From positions 1,997,547 through 2,034,456 of the forward strand of contig CP070799.1 of NCBI GenBank assembly GCA_020343535.1: a DNA stretch of 36,910 bases, read 5' to 3'. Position numbers and translations under genes: made by a program. The notes below the pieces were generated by a model. It made no database searches and had not been told where the DNA came from. It saw only the letters and a list, made by a program, of their open reading frames with translations. Origin of the DNA: Nitrospinaceae bacterium. Its GTDB lineage: Bacteria; Nitrospinota; Nitrospinia; Nitrospinales; VA-1. Below, one piece after another: positions 8,576-16,115 of the stretch. Position 1 is the stretch's first letter. Each line of letters begins with the position of its first letter.

Positions 8576-9580
8576 CTAGGGGGTCTTGGCGCAGCGAAAG
8601 CCAAAACTGTTGTTGCGCACTTCGGGGGTGAAAAAGCTGCGGTTGAACGTCGGCGCGCTCAGGCCGCAGCCGTAGGACAGGCAGTCGAACCACGAGCCGC
8701 CTTTCAATACGCGTTTGTCCTCGCCGTATTCCGGCCTGGGGCGGGTGTTGCCGGGGTGCGGCAGGTAATAGGAATCCACCCATTCCCAGACGTTGCCGGA
8801 CATGTCATTCAGCCCGTAGGGGCTCTTGCCTTCGGGGTAGTTGCCGATGGGCTGAGTGCCGGTGGAGCCGATGTACGGGTTGTTGGATTTCTTGAGCGAC
8901 CATTCGTGCCCCCACGGGTAGGTGAGCCCTTCCTCGCCGCGCGCGGCTTTTTCCCATTCCGGCTCGGTGGGCAGGCGTTTGCCGTTCCAGGCGCAGTAGT
9001 CGTGGGCGTCGAACCAGTTGACGTACACCACGGGGTGGCGCTCCTTGCCTTCCGGGATGTTTCCTTCGGGCCAGTGGTACGGTGCTTCATGGCCGGTGGC
9101 GGCGACGAATTTCTGGTAGTCGGCGTTGGTGACTTCATTGATGTCTATATAGAACGCCTCAGTGCGGGCGATGTGCTCGGGGGATTCGTCGTCCCAGCGC
9201 TCGTTGGAGCCCATGATGAATTCTCCCGCAGGCACCAGCGCCATGCCCTCGGGGGCTGTGTCTTTGGCGGCACCGGGCTGCGGGCCGGTCTTCTTGGCGT
9301 TGCTTGCGAGCACGGCTTTTGGCCGAACCTTCACGGAAGGGGGAAGGTGGCTGGCGGGCAGCAGCGGGCGCGCGGGCACGCCCTGGTGGCAGCTTTTGCA
9401 GCGCTCTTCGGCGAAGCGGTCGCTTCTCGCCTGAATGATGTTTTCGGCCTTGTGGCAGGTGCTCTCGCATTTTAAACTGGATTCGCCCAGTTCGGGAAAC
9501 GCGCTGGCCGCCTTGGGCGAAAGCAGGGTGGCGAGAAGCCCTGTCAGGATGAGTGTCTTTAGGGTCCGGGTTGCTGGCAT
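8576..9580 (-). CDS. Formylglycine-generating-enzyme (SUMF1-like) domain protein with N-terminal haem motifs
   Basis: This is a 334-aa exported protein. The signal peptide (residues 1-27, cleavage near AASA) is followed by a short cytochrome-like part with CESTCH (C38, C42, H43; a CX3CH motif) and CKSCH (C61, C64, H65; canonical c-type haem motif). From about residue 108 comes an FGE-sulfatase fold: MALVPAGEFIMGS, LPTEPEWEKAARG, GNVWEW, VLKGGSWFDC and FGFRCA. C300 and C305 have the C-x4-C spacing of the FGE active-site pair, although C300 is one residue further from GGS than in characterised FGE. Many proteins with this fold are not enzymes. The start is ATG 9580, where the signal peptide begins; a much longer upstream reading is non-coding in appearance. 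Confidence 0.88.
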   Translation of the reverse strand: MPATRTLKTLILTGLLATLLSPKAASAFPELGESSLKCESTCHKAENIIQARSDRFAEERCKSCHQGVPARPLLPASHLPPSVKVRPKAVLASNAKKTGPQPGAAKDTAPEGMALVPAGEFIMGSNERWDDESPEHIARTEAFYIDINEVTNADYQKFVAATGHEAPYHWPEGNIPEGKERHPVVYVNWFDAHDYCAWNGKRLPTEPEWEKAARGEEGLTYPWGHEWSLKKSNNPYIGSTGTQPIGNYPEGKSPYGLNDMSGNVWEWVDSYYLPHPGNTRPRPEYGEDKRVLKGGSWFDCLSYGCGLSAPTFNRSFFTPEVRNNSFGFRCAKTP

Positions 9581-9626
9581 GGTGTGTGATCGCGCGGCAT
9601 GGGCGGAAGAGTTAGGGTCGAAGTTC

Positions 9627-9655
9627 AGAGTAAAGGATGGCCGAATGGGAGTCAA
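9627..9655 (-). promoter_or_regulatory. Candidate promoter for the FGE-like gene
   Basis: On the minus strand, TTGACT (plus 9650-9655, 5 of 6), a 17-nt spacer and TACTCT (plus 9627-9632, weak) would start a transcript about 40 nt before ATG 9580. By eye only. Confidence 0.3.
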
Positions 9656-9703
9656 AGCAAAATTCCAGCCACCGGTGCTTGTCCGCCGGGGGGCGTTTTT
9701 CCG

Positions 9704-10534
9704 GTGAATCCCTGGCGGCTCATTGAGGACGGGCCGGGCGAGGGCGACGCCAATATGGCGCGGGACCACGCGCTGCTGCTCGCCGCCGACGCGGGGCGGG
9801 TGGCGCCCACGCTCAGGCTTTATGGCTGGCGGCGGCCGACGGTGAGCCTCGGACATTTTCAGGACCCGGCGCGGGCGGTCGATGCCGGGCGCTGCCAGGC
9901 GATGGCGGTTCCGGTGGTGCGCCGCCCCACCGGTGGCCGGGCGCTGTTGCATCATCATGAGATCACCTACAGCCTGGCGGTGCCGTTGCCGCATCCGTTG
10001 TTCACCGACGGGTTGCGGGAGACGTATGCCGCCGTCGCCCGCGCGTTGCTCGCCGCCGTCCGCGCGCTCGGGGTGGAGGAGGCCCAAGCCGCAGCAGAAA
10101 GCCGTGGCGGCTTGCGCTCGCCGGCGTGTTTTGCCACACTCAATCATGGCGAGATCAGCGTCGGCGGCCGCAAGCTTCTGGCGAGCGCCCAGCGCCGGCT
10201 GAAGCGGGCGTTTCTGCAGCACGGCTCGTTGCCGCTTGAAAAGCCGGGCGAGCTTTCCTATTCGCTGTTCCTCTATGAAAACGAAGCCGCCCGCAGCGCA
10301 GCGGGGGAGCGCCTGCAAAACAGCACCACCGCGCTTGCCGAGGTGGCTGGGTGTCCGGTACCGCCCGCCCGGGTGAGCGCCGCTTTTCGCCAGGGCTTTG
10401 CCGATGCTCTGGGCGTCGTCTTCGAGCCCGCTGGCTGGACGGCGTGGGAACGCGAGACGGCCCGGCGCCTGCAGGAGGAGGGTGAAGACCCTGCGCCACT
10501 GCCAAGACGCGGAGCCGGGCCCCGGTGCCCGTGA
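9704..10534 (+). CDS. lipM: Octanoyltransferase / lipoate-protein ligase family (LipM-like)
   Basis: This BPL/LPL-fold acyltransferase probably moves octanoyl from acyl-carrier protein to lipoyl domains, the first step of lipoate synthesis. It is 276 aa, as in LipM. It opens with NPWRLIEDGP and NMARDHALL, then has the RRPTGGRALLHH motif. A cysteine at residue 142 (SPACF) sits where LipM has its catalytic Cys. The invariant Lys region GRKLLASAQRR and LQHGSL follow. I chose GTG 9704 because family N-termini align there; the ribosome binding site is poor (a G run about 10 nt upstream). LplA-type ligase remains the alternative; the cysteine favours LipM. It is divergent from the FGE-like gene. 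Confidence 0.8.
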   Translation: MNPWRLIEDGPGEGDANMARDHALLLAADAGRVAPTLRLYGWRRPTVSLGHFQDPARAVDAGRCQAMAVPVVRRPTGGRALLHHHEITYSLAVPLPHPLFTDGLRETYAAVARALLAAVRALGVEEAQAAAESRGGLRSPACFATLNHGEISVGGRKLLASAQRRLKRAFLQHGSLPLEKPGELSYSLFLYENEAARSAAGERLQNSTTALAEVAGCPVPPARVSAAFRQGFADALGVVFEPAGWTAWERETARRLQEEGEDPAPLPRRGAGPRCP

Positions 10535-10539
10535 AGGTT

Positions 10540-10568
10540 TTGCTTGTTTCCGAGGATTCCTTTATAAT
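10540..10568 (+). promoter_or_regulatory. Promoter for the FG-GAP lipoprotein gene
   Basis: TTGCTT (10540-10545), a 17-nt spacer and a perfect TATAAT (10563-10568). The predicted transcript starts near 10575, giving a leader of about 57 nt that contains a TTGCGC/GCGCAA inverted repeat. Confidence 0.5.
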
Positions 10569-10631
10569 TTCGAATTTTGTCACCTTGCGCGGCGAACGCG
10601 GCGCAACCTTCCCATCCGCGAGGGGCATGCG

Positions 10632-11927
10632 ATGAAGGCCTGGAAACCGAGCCGTACAGGCGGTGCACCGTTTCATCCCGGAGCAGGGCGATGGGCGCTG
10701 GTGTTGTGCCTGCTGGCCGGGCTTGGGTTTGCCTGCAGCAAGGACCCCTCGGTGGCCGACAACCCGCACCGCCAACACTACCTCGACGCCACCCGCAAGC
10801 TCTTTTCCAAGCCGCTGCCGCAGCCGATTCTGCAGGCGGGCTTTACCGCGGCCGACCGCAACCGCCATCCCGACCTGCTGCTGCTCGCCGACCAGGGTGC
10901 GAAGGGCAAGGCGGTATTTGTCTATTTCAACCGGCCCACGGAAGGGAAGCTGGAGCAGACGGGCGAGCCGCAGACGGTGGCGGAGGCCGGTGAGGAAGTG
11001 CTGCACCTTGCCACCGCCGATTTCGACCGCGACCATGCGGACGATGTGATCCTGATCCTGAAAACCGGCCAGGGGATGCGGGTCAAAATCCTGTTCAATA
11101 ACGGCAAGGCCTATTACTACGAAAAGATCAAATACGCCCTGCCGCCGGTGCGCGCCGGCGTGACCCGCGTCGATCTCCTGGATGTCGACGACGACCGCGA
11201 CGTCGACCTGTTGTTCAGCGGGCCGCTGCTGCGCCACGGCGACGGACGCACGGACGAACACCAGGCGCAGTTGTTCATCAATAACGGCCTTGGGGAGTTT
11301 CGCGATTTCTCCCGCCTGCTGTTGCCGCCCGCGCCGCCGGGCATCTCCGGGGTTTCCTATGCCGACTATGATGGCGACCGCATCCCCGACCTGTTCGTCA
11401 TGTACGGCAACGGCCAGAACCGCATGTTTCTCAATAACGGCCTGGGCAAGTTCACCGATGCGACGAGGCGCTCGCTTCCCGCGATCGCGGACGAGACCGT
11501 GAGCGCCGACTGGGCGGACTTCGACCAGGATGAGGACAACGATCTGCTGGTCGTCAACCGGCGCCTCCTAAATTCGGCCACAAGCTCAGGCGAGACGTCC
11601 TATTTCCTTGAAAACAACGGCCGCGGCGAATTCAGCAAGAGATCCTACCCGGGCCTGCCCGCGCTTCCGGCCCTCAATGTCTACCTGCTCGACGCCAACG
11701 GCGACACGATGGCCGATGCGTTGATCCTGAACGGGGAGGGCGTGCTGTACCTGCAGGGAAAAGGCAAGTGGAGGTTCTCCAACGAGACGCTGCGGCGGCT
11801 GCCCCGGTTTCATCGTTTTCAGGAACTGGTGTTCGCCGATGTCGACCGGGATCATTTCCTGGACCTGTTCGGCATCGAAAACGGACCCCGGCGGCGGGGG
11901 TTGTTGTGGCTCAACCGTATCGATTGA
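10632..11927 (+). CDS. FG-GAP/VCBS repeat lipoprotein
   Basis: This is a 431-aa predicted lipoprotein (hydrophobic signal then GFAC) forming an integrin-like beta-propeller. At least six calcium-binding loops of DxDxDxxxD type are visible, in order: DFDRDHADD, DVDDDRDVD, DYDGDRIPD, DFDQDEDND, DANGDTMAD and DVDRDHFLD. The adjoining strands carry FINNGLGEF, FLNNGLGKF and FLENNGRGEF, which supports a six- or seven-bladed propeller. ATG 10632 has GAGGGG 8 nt upstream. Its own promoter precedes it and an intrinsic terminator follows directly, so it is probably a single-gene unit. Binding partner unknown. Confidence 0.88.
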   Translation: MKAWKPSRTGGAPFHPGAGRWALVLCLLAGLGFACSKDPSVADNPHRQHYLDATRKLFSKPLPQPILQAGFTAADRNRHPDLLLLADQGAKGKAVFVYFNRPTEGKLEQTGEPQTVAEAGEEVLHLATADFDRDHADDVILILKTGQGMRVKILFNNGKAYYYEKIKYALPPVRAGVTRVDLLDVDDDRDVDLLFSGPLLRHGDGRTDEHQAQLFINNGLGEFRDFSRLLLPPAPPGISGVSYADYDGDRIPDLFVMYGNGQNRMFLNNGLGKFTDATRRSLPAIADETVSADWADFDQDEDNDLLVVNRRLLNSATSSGETSYFLENNGRGEFSKRSYPGLPALPALNVYLLDANGDTMADALILNGEGVLYLQGKGKWRFSNETLRRLPRFHRFQELVFADVDRDHFLDLFGIENGPRRRGLLWLNRID

Positions 11928-11937
11928 CCCCGGGTTC

Positions 11938-11968
11938 GGCGGCCCGCCTCGGCGGGCGGCCAATTTTT
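11938..11968 (+). terminator. Intrinsic terminator after the FG-GAP lipoprotein gene
   Basis: The stem GCCCGCC/GGCGGGC (11942-11948 with 11951-11957) has a 2-nt loop region. It continues with three more pairs beyond one mismatch and is followed by AATTTTT. It lies between the FG-GAP gene stop and the start of the TerB-like gene, so the latter needs its own promoter or read-through. Confidence 0.65.
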
Positions 11969-11982
11969 ATAGCGAGGAGACG

Positions 11983-12882
11983 ATGTCCAAATTCAAGCAC
12001 CTTACCTTCTTAAAAGTTCTTTCCATCATCGCCTGGGCCGACGGCGAGGTCACCCATGCCGAGCTCAATCTGCTCAAATCCTTTTACCGGAAGTTCGGCC
12101 TCGACCGGCACGATATCCACGAACTCACCCCGTACCTTGAGGCCCCGGTGTCCGCCAAGCATCGCGACGAGCTGTTCCGCCAGCTGATCGACGAGCTGGC
12201 ATTGCCCGTCGAGCGGGAGGAAATCGTCCAGGCCCTGGAAGCGATCCAGGGCACCAAAAAGCGAGTCAGCGAGGAGGAGAAGGAGCTGGCGCGGAAGTTC
12301 ACCGCCTGGCTGCAAAAAGCCTCGCCGACCCGGCGCTCGCTCGGCCGGGTGCGAAACTTCATCACGCGCACCCTGTTCAGCGATTCGAGGGACATGGACC
12401 CCGATCTAGAAAAATACTTCAAGCGTCGCGTCCTGGATAAAATTCGCAGGAAGAGCGCCCGCCGTGGGCACAAGGTGGATCTGCCCGAGGAGGAAATGTA
12501 TCACCTTTGTCTGCTGGGCGCCCTGCTCGCCTCGGTCGCGCACGAGGGCGATGGTCTTGATGAGCAAGAGCGGGGGAAACTGGAGGCGATCCTGTCCGAG
12601 CGCTTCGCCTACACCGGCAAGACCCTCGCCCTGCTTCTCGATGTGGTGGAGGAGCAGGTGCGCCAGGGGTTCGATTTTCACGAGGTGATGACTCAGGTCA
12701 ACCAGACCCTGACCTACAACGAACGCCGGGCGCTGCTTGATTGCTTTTTCGCCATGGCCGTGGCCGACGGCGAGATCTCGCACCAGGAGTCGGAGGAAAT
12801 CCGCCGCATCACCAAGGCTATGCATATCCCCCACCAGGAATTCAAGGCGGCCAAGATCGCGGCGCTGGAGAAAATCCGCTGA
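11983..12882 (+). CDS. TerB-like helical protein with two TerB-type modules
   Basis: This 299-aa soluble all-helical protein has two copies of the TerB-type acidic helix motif: AWADGEVTHAELNLLKSF (near residue 17) and AVADGEISHQESEEIRRI (near residue 262). A third, degenerate module (LLASVAHEGDGLDEQER) sits between them. In TerB these acidic DGxxxxxE segments bind metal. Typical TerB is about 150 aa, so this is a multi-module relative. ATG 11983 has GAGGAG 4-5 nt upstream. It heads a likely operon with a small Zn-ribbon protein, dtd and an unknown gene. The molecular function is unknown. Confidence 0.8.
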   Translation: MSKFKHLTFLKVLSIIAWADGEVTHAELNLLKSFYRKFGLDRHDIHELTPYLEAPVSAKHRDELFRQLIDELALPVEREEIVQALEAIQGTKKRVSEEEKELARKFTAWLQKASPTRRSLGRVRNFITRTLFSDSRDMDPDLEKYFKRRVLDKIRRKSARRGHKVDLPEEEMYHLCLLGALLASVAHEGDGLDEQERGKLEAILSERFAYTGKTLALLLDVVEEQVRQGFDFHEVMTQVNQTLTYNERRALLDCFFAMAVADGEISHQESEEIRRITKAMHIPHQEFKAAKIAALEKIR

Positions 12883-12911
12883 GGTTCTATACGGGAGAAG
12901 GTCGCGAGGGC

Positions 12912-13082
12912 ATGGAAAAGAACCGCAAATTTCTAGGCATCCTGTTCGAGTGCTGCCATCTTTGCCGGCGCATCTATCTCAACCGGGAGAAGAACGCCTA
13001 CGTGGGGAGCTGCCCGCGTTGCGGGGCGCGGGTCAAGGTGCTGATTGGCCCGGAGGGGGTGGCAGGGGATTCTTTGCTGTAA
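12912..13082 (+). CDS. Small double-CxxC zinc-ribbon protein (56 aa)
   Basis: The product carries ECCHLCRRIY and, 18 residues later, SCPRCGARVKV. This is a compact two-knuckle zinc ribbon with aromatic and basic residues. GAGGGC sits just upstream of ATG 12912. It lies 29 nt after the TerB-like gene and 51 nt before dtd, in the same direction. Such proteins usually bind nucleic acid or protein; the partner is not visible. Confidence 0.75.
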   Translation: MEKNRKFLGILFECCHLCRRIYLNREKNAYVGSCPRCGARVKVLIGPEGVAGDSLL

Positions 13083-13133
13083 AATAGGCGTTTGCTCTAA
13101 CTTAGGTAATGTATTACATCAGGGTATTTGGGC

Positions 13134-13565
13134 GTGAAACTGGTTTTGCAGCGGGTGGAAAGGGCATCGGTCGCGGTGGCCGGCGAGGAGATCGCCCGCA
13201 TCGGGCGAGGTTTGCTTGTGCTCATCGGCGTGGAGAAAGGGGACGCGCAGGAGCGCGCCGAAGCCCTCGCGGTCAAGACCGCCGAGCTGCGCATCTTCGC
13301 CGACGAGAACGGCAAAATGAATCGCTCCTGTCTGGATATCGGCGGCGAGGTGCTGGTGGTGTCGCAATTCACCCTGGCGGGGGATTGCAGCCGGGGTCGA
13401 CGGCCGGGGTTCGACAAGGCGGCCCCGCCCGAGTTGGGCGAGGCCCTTTACCTGCATTATGCCGAACGGCTGCGCTTAACGGGCCTGCGGGTGGCCACCG
13501 GGCTCTTTGGCGCCGATATGCAGGTCGAGCTGGTCAACGACGGTCCGGTGACGTTCATTTTGTGA
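13134..13565 (+). CDS. dtd: D-aminoacyl-tRNA deacylase
   Basis: This enzyme hydrolyses D-aminoacyl-tRNA (and glycyl-tRNA-Ala), proofreading chirality in translation. The product is 143 aa, the normal length. The two active-site motifs are present: SQFTL and NDGPVTF (the Gly-cisPro motif). I chose GTG 13134, which gives the canonical N-terminus [16 protein letters not shown] lies about 9 nt upstream. A TTG two codons earlier is less likely. It is third in the TerB-like operon, 9 nt before the next gene. Confidence 0.96.
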   Translation: MKLVLQRVERASVAVAGEEIARIGRGLLVLIGVEKGDAQERAEALAVKTAELRIFADENGKMNRSCLDIGGEVLVVSQFTLAGDCSRGRRPGFDKAAPPELGEALYLHYAERLRLTGLRVATGLFGADMQVELVNDGPVTFIL

Positions 13566-13574
13566 GAATGTGGC

Positions 13575-14285
13575 ATGCGCTTCATCGCAGGAGGGTATTT
13601 TCTCGTTCAGCCCCGGCCGAGCACCGAGTGGCGGCAGCAAAAGCCGCTCCTGCCTGAACAATTCTGGACGGTGGATGGCGACCTCTGCCACCTGTATCCC
13701 GACCTGTGGGGCTGGTCATGGACCGGTATTTCCGGTGAAGAAACGGCAGACGTTAAGGCGCGGCTCGGCCAGGGCGAGGCCGCCTACCGCGTCATGCAGC
13801 GCTTTGTCGAAACCCTGTTCGAGGCGGGAGACATCGGTTTTGGCGGCGTCTTTTTCGACCCGGAGAGCGCCCGTGGGTTTCACCACCGCTTTACTTCCCG
13901 CGTCCCCGATATCAAGCTCCTTTCGGTGGCCCTCGCCGCGGACCAGATCGAAGTATTTCTCGCCCACCAGCCGCCGGACAGGGAGAAAAACGAAGGTGAG
14001 CCGGGCATCCGCGCGATGGTCCGAAAAAGTCTGGCGGTGGCTCCGGCCGCCGGTGAGCGCGGCTATGAGGTGCTGGGCTACGATCACGGTGCGTTCAATT
14101 CGTTCGCGGTCAATTACCTTGAAAACGAGTATGTTCACCGCCTGGGCCTCTGCCTGAAAGGATACGGCCTGTTCGACGACTATGCCTTGGCTCTCCAGGC
14201 GGCGGAGCGCACGGCGAAGCCGACGACGGGATCGGAGCCCGGATTATGGCTTCCATGGAAGGTTAGCGAGCGCAACTTAAGGTAA
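13575..14285 (+). CDS. Hypothetical protein (236 aa), family not recognised
   Basis: No family recognised. The protein is soluble and aromatic-rich, without signal peptide or membrane segment. It opens MRFIAGGYFLVQPRP and contains LYPDLWGWSWTGIS, GFGGVFFDPE, YEVLGYDHGAFNSFAVNYLENEY and KGYGLFDDY. The start at ATG 13575 lies 9 nt after the dtd stop, so it is probably co-transcribed with dtd; the ribosome binding site is weak (GAGA). It converges on nuoN with only 21 nt between the stops and no terminator. Confidence 0.75.
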   Translation: MRFIAGGYFLVQPRPSTEWRQQKPLLPEQFWTVDGDLCHLYPDLWGWSWTGISGEETADVKARLGQGEAAYRVMQRFVETLFEAGDIGFGGVFFDPESARGFHHRFTSRVPDIKLLSVALAADQIEVFLAHQPPDREKNEGEPGIRAMVRKSLAVAPAAGERGYEVLGYDHGAFNSFAVNYLENEYVHRLGLCLKGYGLFDDYALALQAAERTAKPTTGSEPGLWLPWKVSERNLR

Positions 14286-14306
14286 TACTTTAGCCAGAGT
14301 GGGGAG

Positions 14307-15833
14307 CTAGAAAGGCAGGGAATTGAGGGCGATCTGCATGAACCCCGAGGGAAACAGGCCAATGGCCACGATGGCCAGCGAGCTCACGCCGACCAGTGCC
14401 CCCATGCCGGGGCTGACCGCGGGAGCGGGTTCTTCCTCGCTCTCGTGGAAATACATCATCACGATCACGCGCAGGTAAAAATAAACCGAAATAACGCTGG
14501 CGATCACGGCAAAAATGGTGATGAGCACGTAACCCGCCTTGATCGCAGCGACGAAGAGAAATAGCTTGCCGAAGAACCCCGCGGTGGGGGGAAAGCCCGC
14601 GAGGGACAGCATGAACAGGGTCATGGCCGCCGCCAGCAGCGGGTTGCGTTTGGCGAGGCCCTTGAAGCGGTTGATCGATGCGCCGTCCTGGCCTTCGCCC
14701 TCGAGGATGAACAGCACGGCAAAGGCGCCGACGTTCATGAACAGGTAAGCGCCCAGGTAGAAGAGAATGCTTGCGACCCCGTCCTCGCTGTTGGCGACGA
14801 TGCCGATGAGCAGGTAACCGGCGTGCGCGACGCCGGAGTAGGCCAGCATCCGCTTGACGTTGTCCTGAAAGATCGCCGCGGTGTTGCCGACCAGCATGGT
14901 CAACGCCGAAGCGCCGAACAGGATGGGCATCCAGACCTTCTGAATATCGGGCAGGGCGGTAAAAAACACCCGCGCGATGAGGGCGAACGCCGCCGCCTTG
15001 GTGGCCACCGACATGAACCCGGTGATGGGGGTCGGCGCGCCCTGGTAGACATCCGGGGTCCAGGAGTGGAAGGGCACCAGCGACACCTTGAACGCCATGC
15101 CGGAAAACATGAGACCCATGCCGATGAACACCAGGGTGTTTTTCATATATGGGTTTTCCTGCATGAGCGTGCCGATCGTGCGGATTTCCGTTGTTCCCGT
15201 TCCCGCGTAGATGAGGGCCATGCCGTAGACCAGGATGGCCGAGGCGAACGCCCCAGTGAGCAGGTATTTGACCGTCGATTCCTGAGACGCCAGGCATTCC
15301 CAGCTCAGTTGAGCGCCATCGGCGGGGCCTTCCCGTCCGGTGCCGTGCTTGGCGGAAAAGCCGCACAGGATGTACAGGGCGATGGAAAATATCTCCAGGG
15401 AAATGAACGCCGTGATCAGGGTCCCCGATTTGGCGAGGAACATCATGCCGGATACCGCGAGAAGCACCAGGGCGAAATACTCGGCCTTGTTCCTGTTGTC
15501 CGCCAGGGGGTAGCGCACGGAGCCGAAAAAAGCGAACAGCGACATAATCAGGAAGATTATATTGAAAGTTTGCGCGAACCGGTCGTGAATCAGCGCGTTG
15601 CTGAACATGCCCGGGCTGGCTCCGTTGCCCGCCGTGGGAGCGTCGCTCCAGAGGGCGAGAGAGAAGACGAGGGCGGCGGCGGTGCCGGCGAGGGCCACCA
15701 TGGAAAGGAAGCGGTTTGTATCGCACTCCTTCTTGAGGCCGAGAAGGAGCACCGCGAGGGCGGTGAAAATCACCGTAAGCTCCGGCCCGAGGGCCATCCA
15801 GTTCATATCGTCGAAATTGATATTGATTTCCAT
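14307..15833 (-). CDS. nuoN: NADH-quinone oxidoreductase subunit N, away from the main nuo cluster
   Basis: This antiporter-like proton-pumping subunit of the complex I membrane arm has 508 aa and about 14 membrane segments. NuoN hallmarks are clear: FHSWTPDVYQGAPTP, ATKAAAFALIARVF and RMLAYSGVAHAGYLLIG. ATG 15833 has GAGG about 6 nt upstream. An in-frame GTG 15 codons earlier (15878) gives an unlikely N-terminus. It is alone on the minus strand, about 15 kb from nuoA-G, which run the other way. It could complete the same complex or belong to a second set; the sequence here cannot decide. Confidence 0.95.
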   Translation of the reverse strand: MEININFDDMNWMALGPELTVIFTALAVLLLGLKKECDTNRFLSMVALAGTAAALVFSLALWSDAPTAGNGASPGMFSNALIHDRFAQTFNIIFLIMSLFAFFGSVRYPLADNRNKAEYFALVLLAVSGMMFLAKSGTLITAFISLEIFSIALYILCGFSAKHGTGREGPADGAQLSWECLASQESTVKYLLTGAFASAILVYGMALIYAGTGTTEIRTIGTLMQENPYMKNTLVFIGMGLMFSGMAFKVSLVPFHSWTPDVYQGAPTPITGFMSVATKAAAFALIARVFFTALPDIQKVWMPILFGASALTMLVGNTAAIFQDNVKRMLAYSGVAHAGYLLIGIVANSEDGVASILFYLGAYLFMNVGAFAVLFILEGEGQDGASINRFKGLAKRNPLLAAAMTLFMLSLAGFPPTAGFFGKLFLFVAAIKAGYVLITIFAVIASVISVYFYLRVIVMMYFHESEEEPAPAVSPGMGALVGVSSLAIVAIGLFPSGFMQIALNSLPF

Positions 15834-16115
15834 AGCGTCCTCGAATGGCGGCGCTTGCACCCGCCCGGGCACGGCCACCGGGTGGTGACGCGAGCCTGAC
15901 CCTCCTAAGCGTCGTAGGGTTTTTAAAGCATTTCCAGATATTTTTCAAGGGAATGTTTCCCGCTTCAAGGCCCCGCGCCGCCGCCGGGCCCTTAAAGGGG
16001 CTTTCCTCCGGCGCCCCCGGCCGAGGGCAGGGTTTCCCGTTCCGAAAATTAGGATATAATGAAATCCGATGCCGTTCCCTTCGGAAACCGGAAGACACAG
16101 GGTAGGATTGCATTG
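15834..16115. promoter_or_regulatory. Divergent promoter region between nuoN and the giant CHAT gene
   Basis: A 282-base spacer between divergent genes. On the plus strand a perfect TATAAT (16055-16060) implies a transcript starting near 16067, so the giant gene should start at ATG 16116 rather than the upstream ATG 16059, which is part of the -10 itself. No good -35 partner is seen. On the minus strand a TTGAAA and an A+T-rich stretch near 15925-15950 could serve nuoN. Confidence 0.4.

Noticed and set aside
9581-10318. N-terminal extension of the FGE-like gene to 580 codons
   Set aside because: The extension is Arg/Pro-rich, overlaps the LipM-like gene antisense, and would bury a clear signal peptide at 9580.
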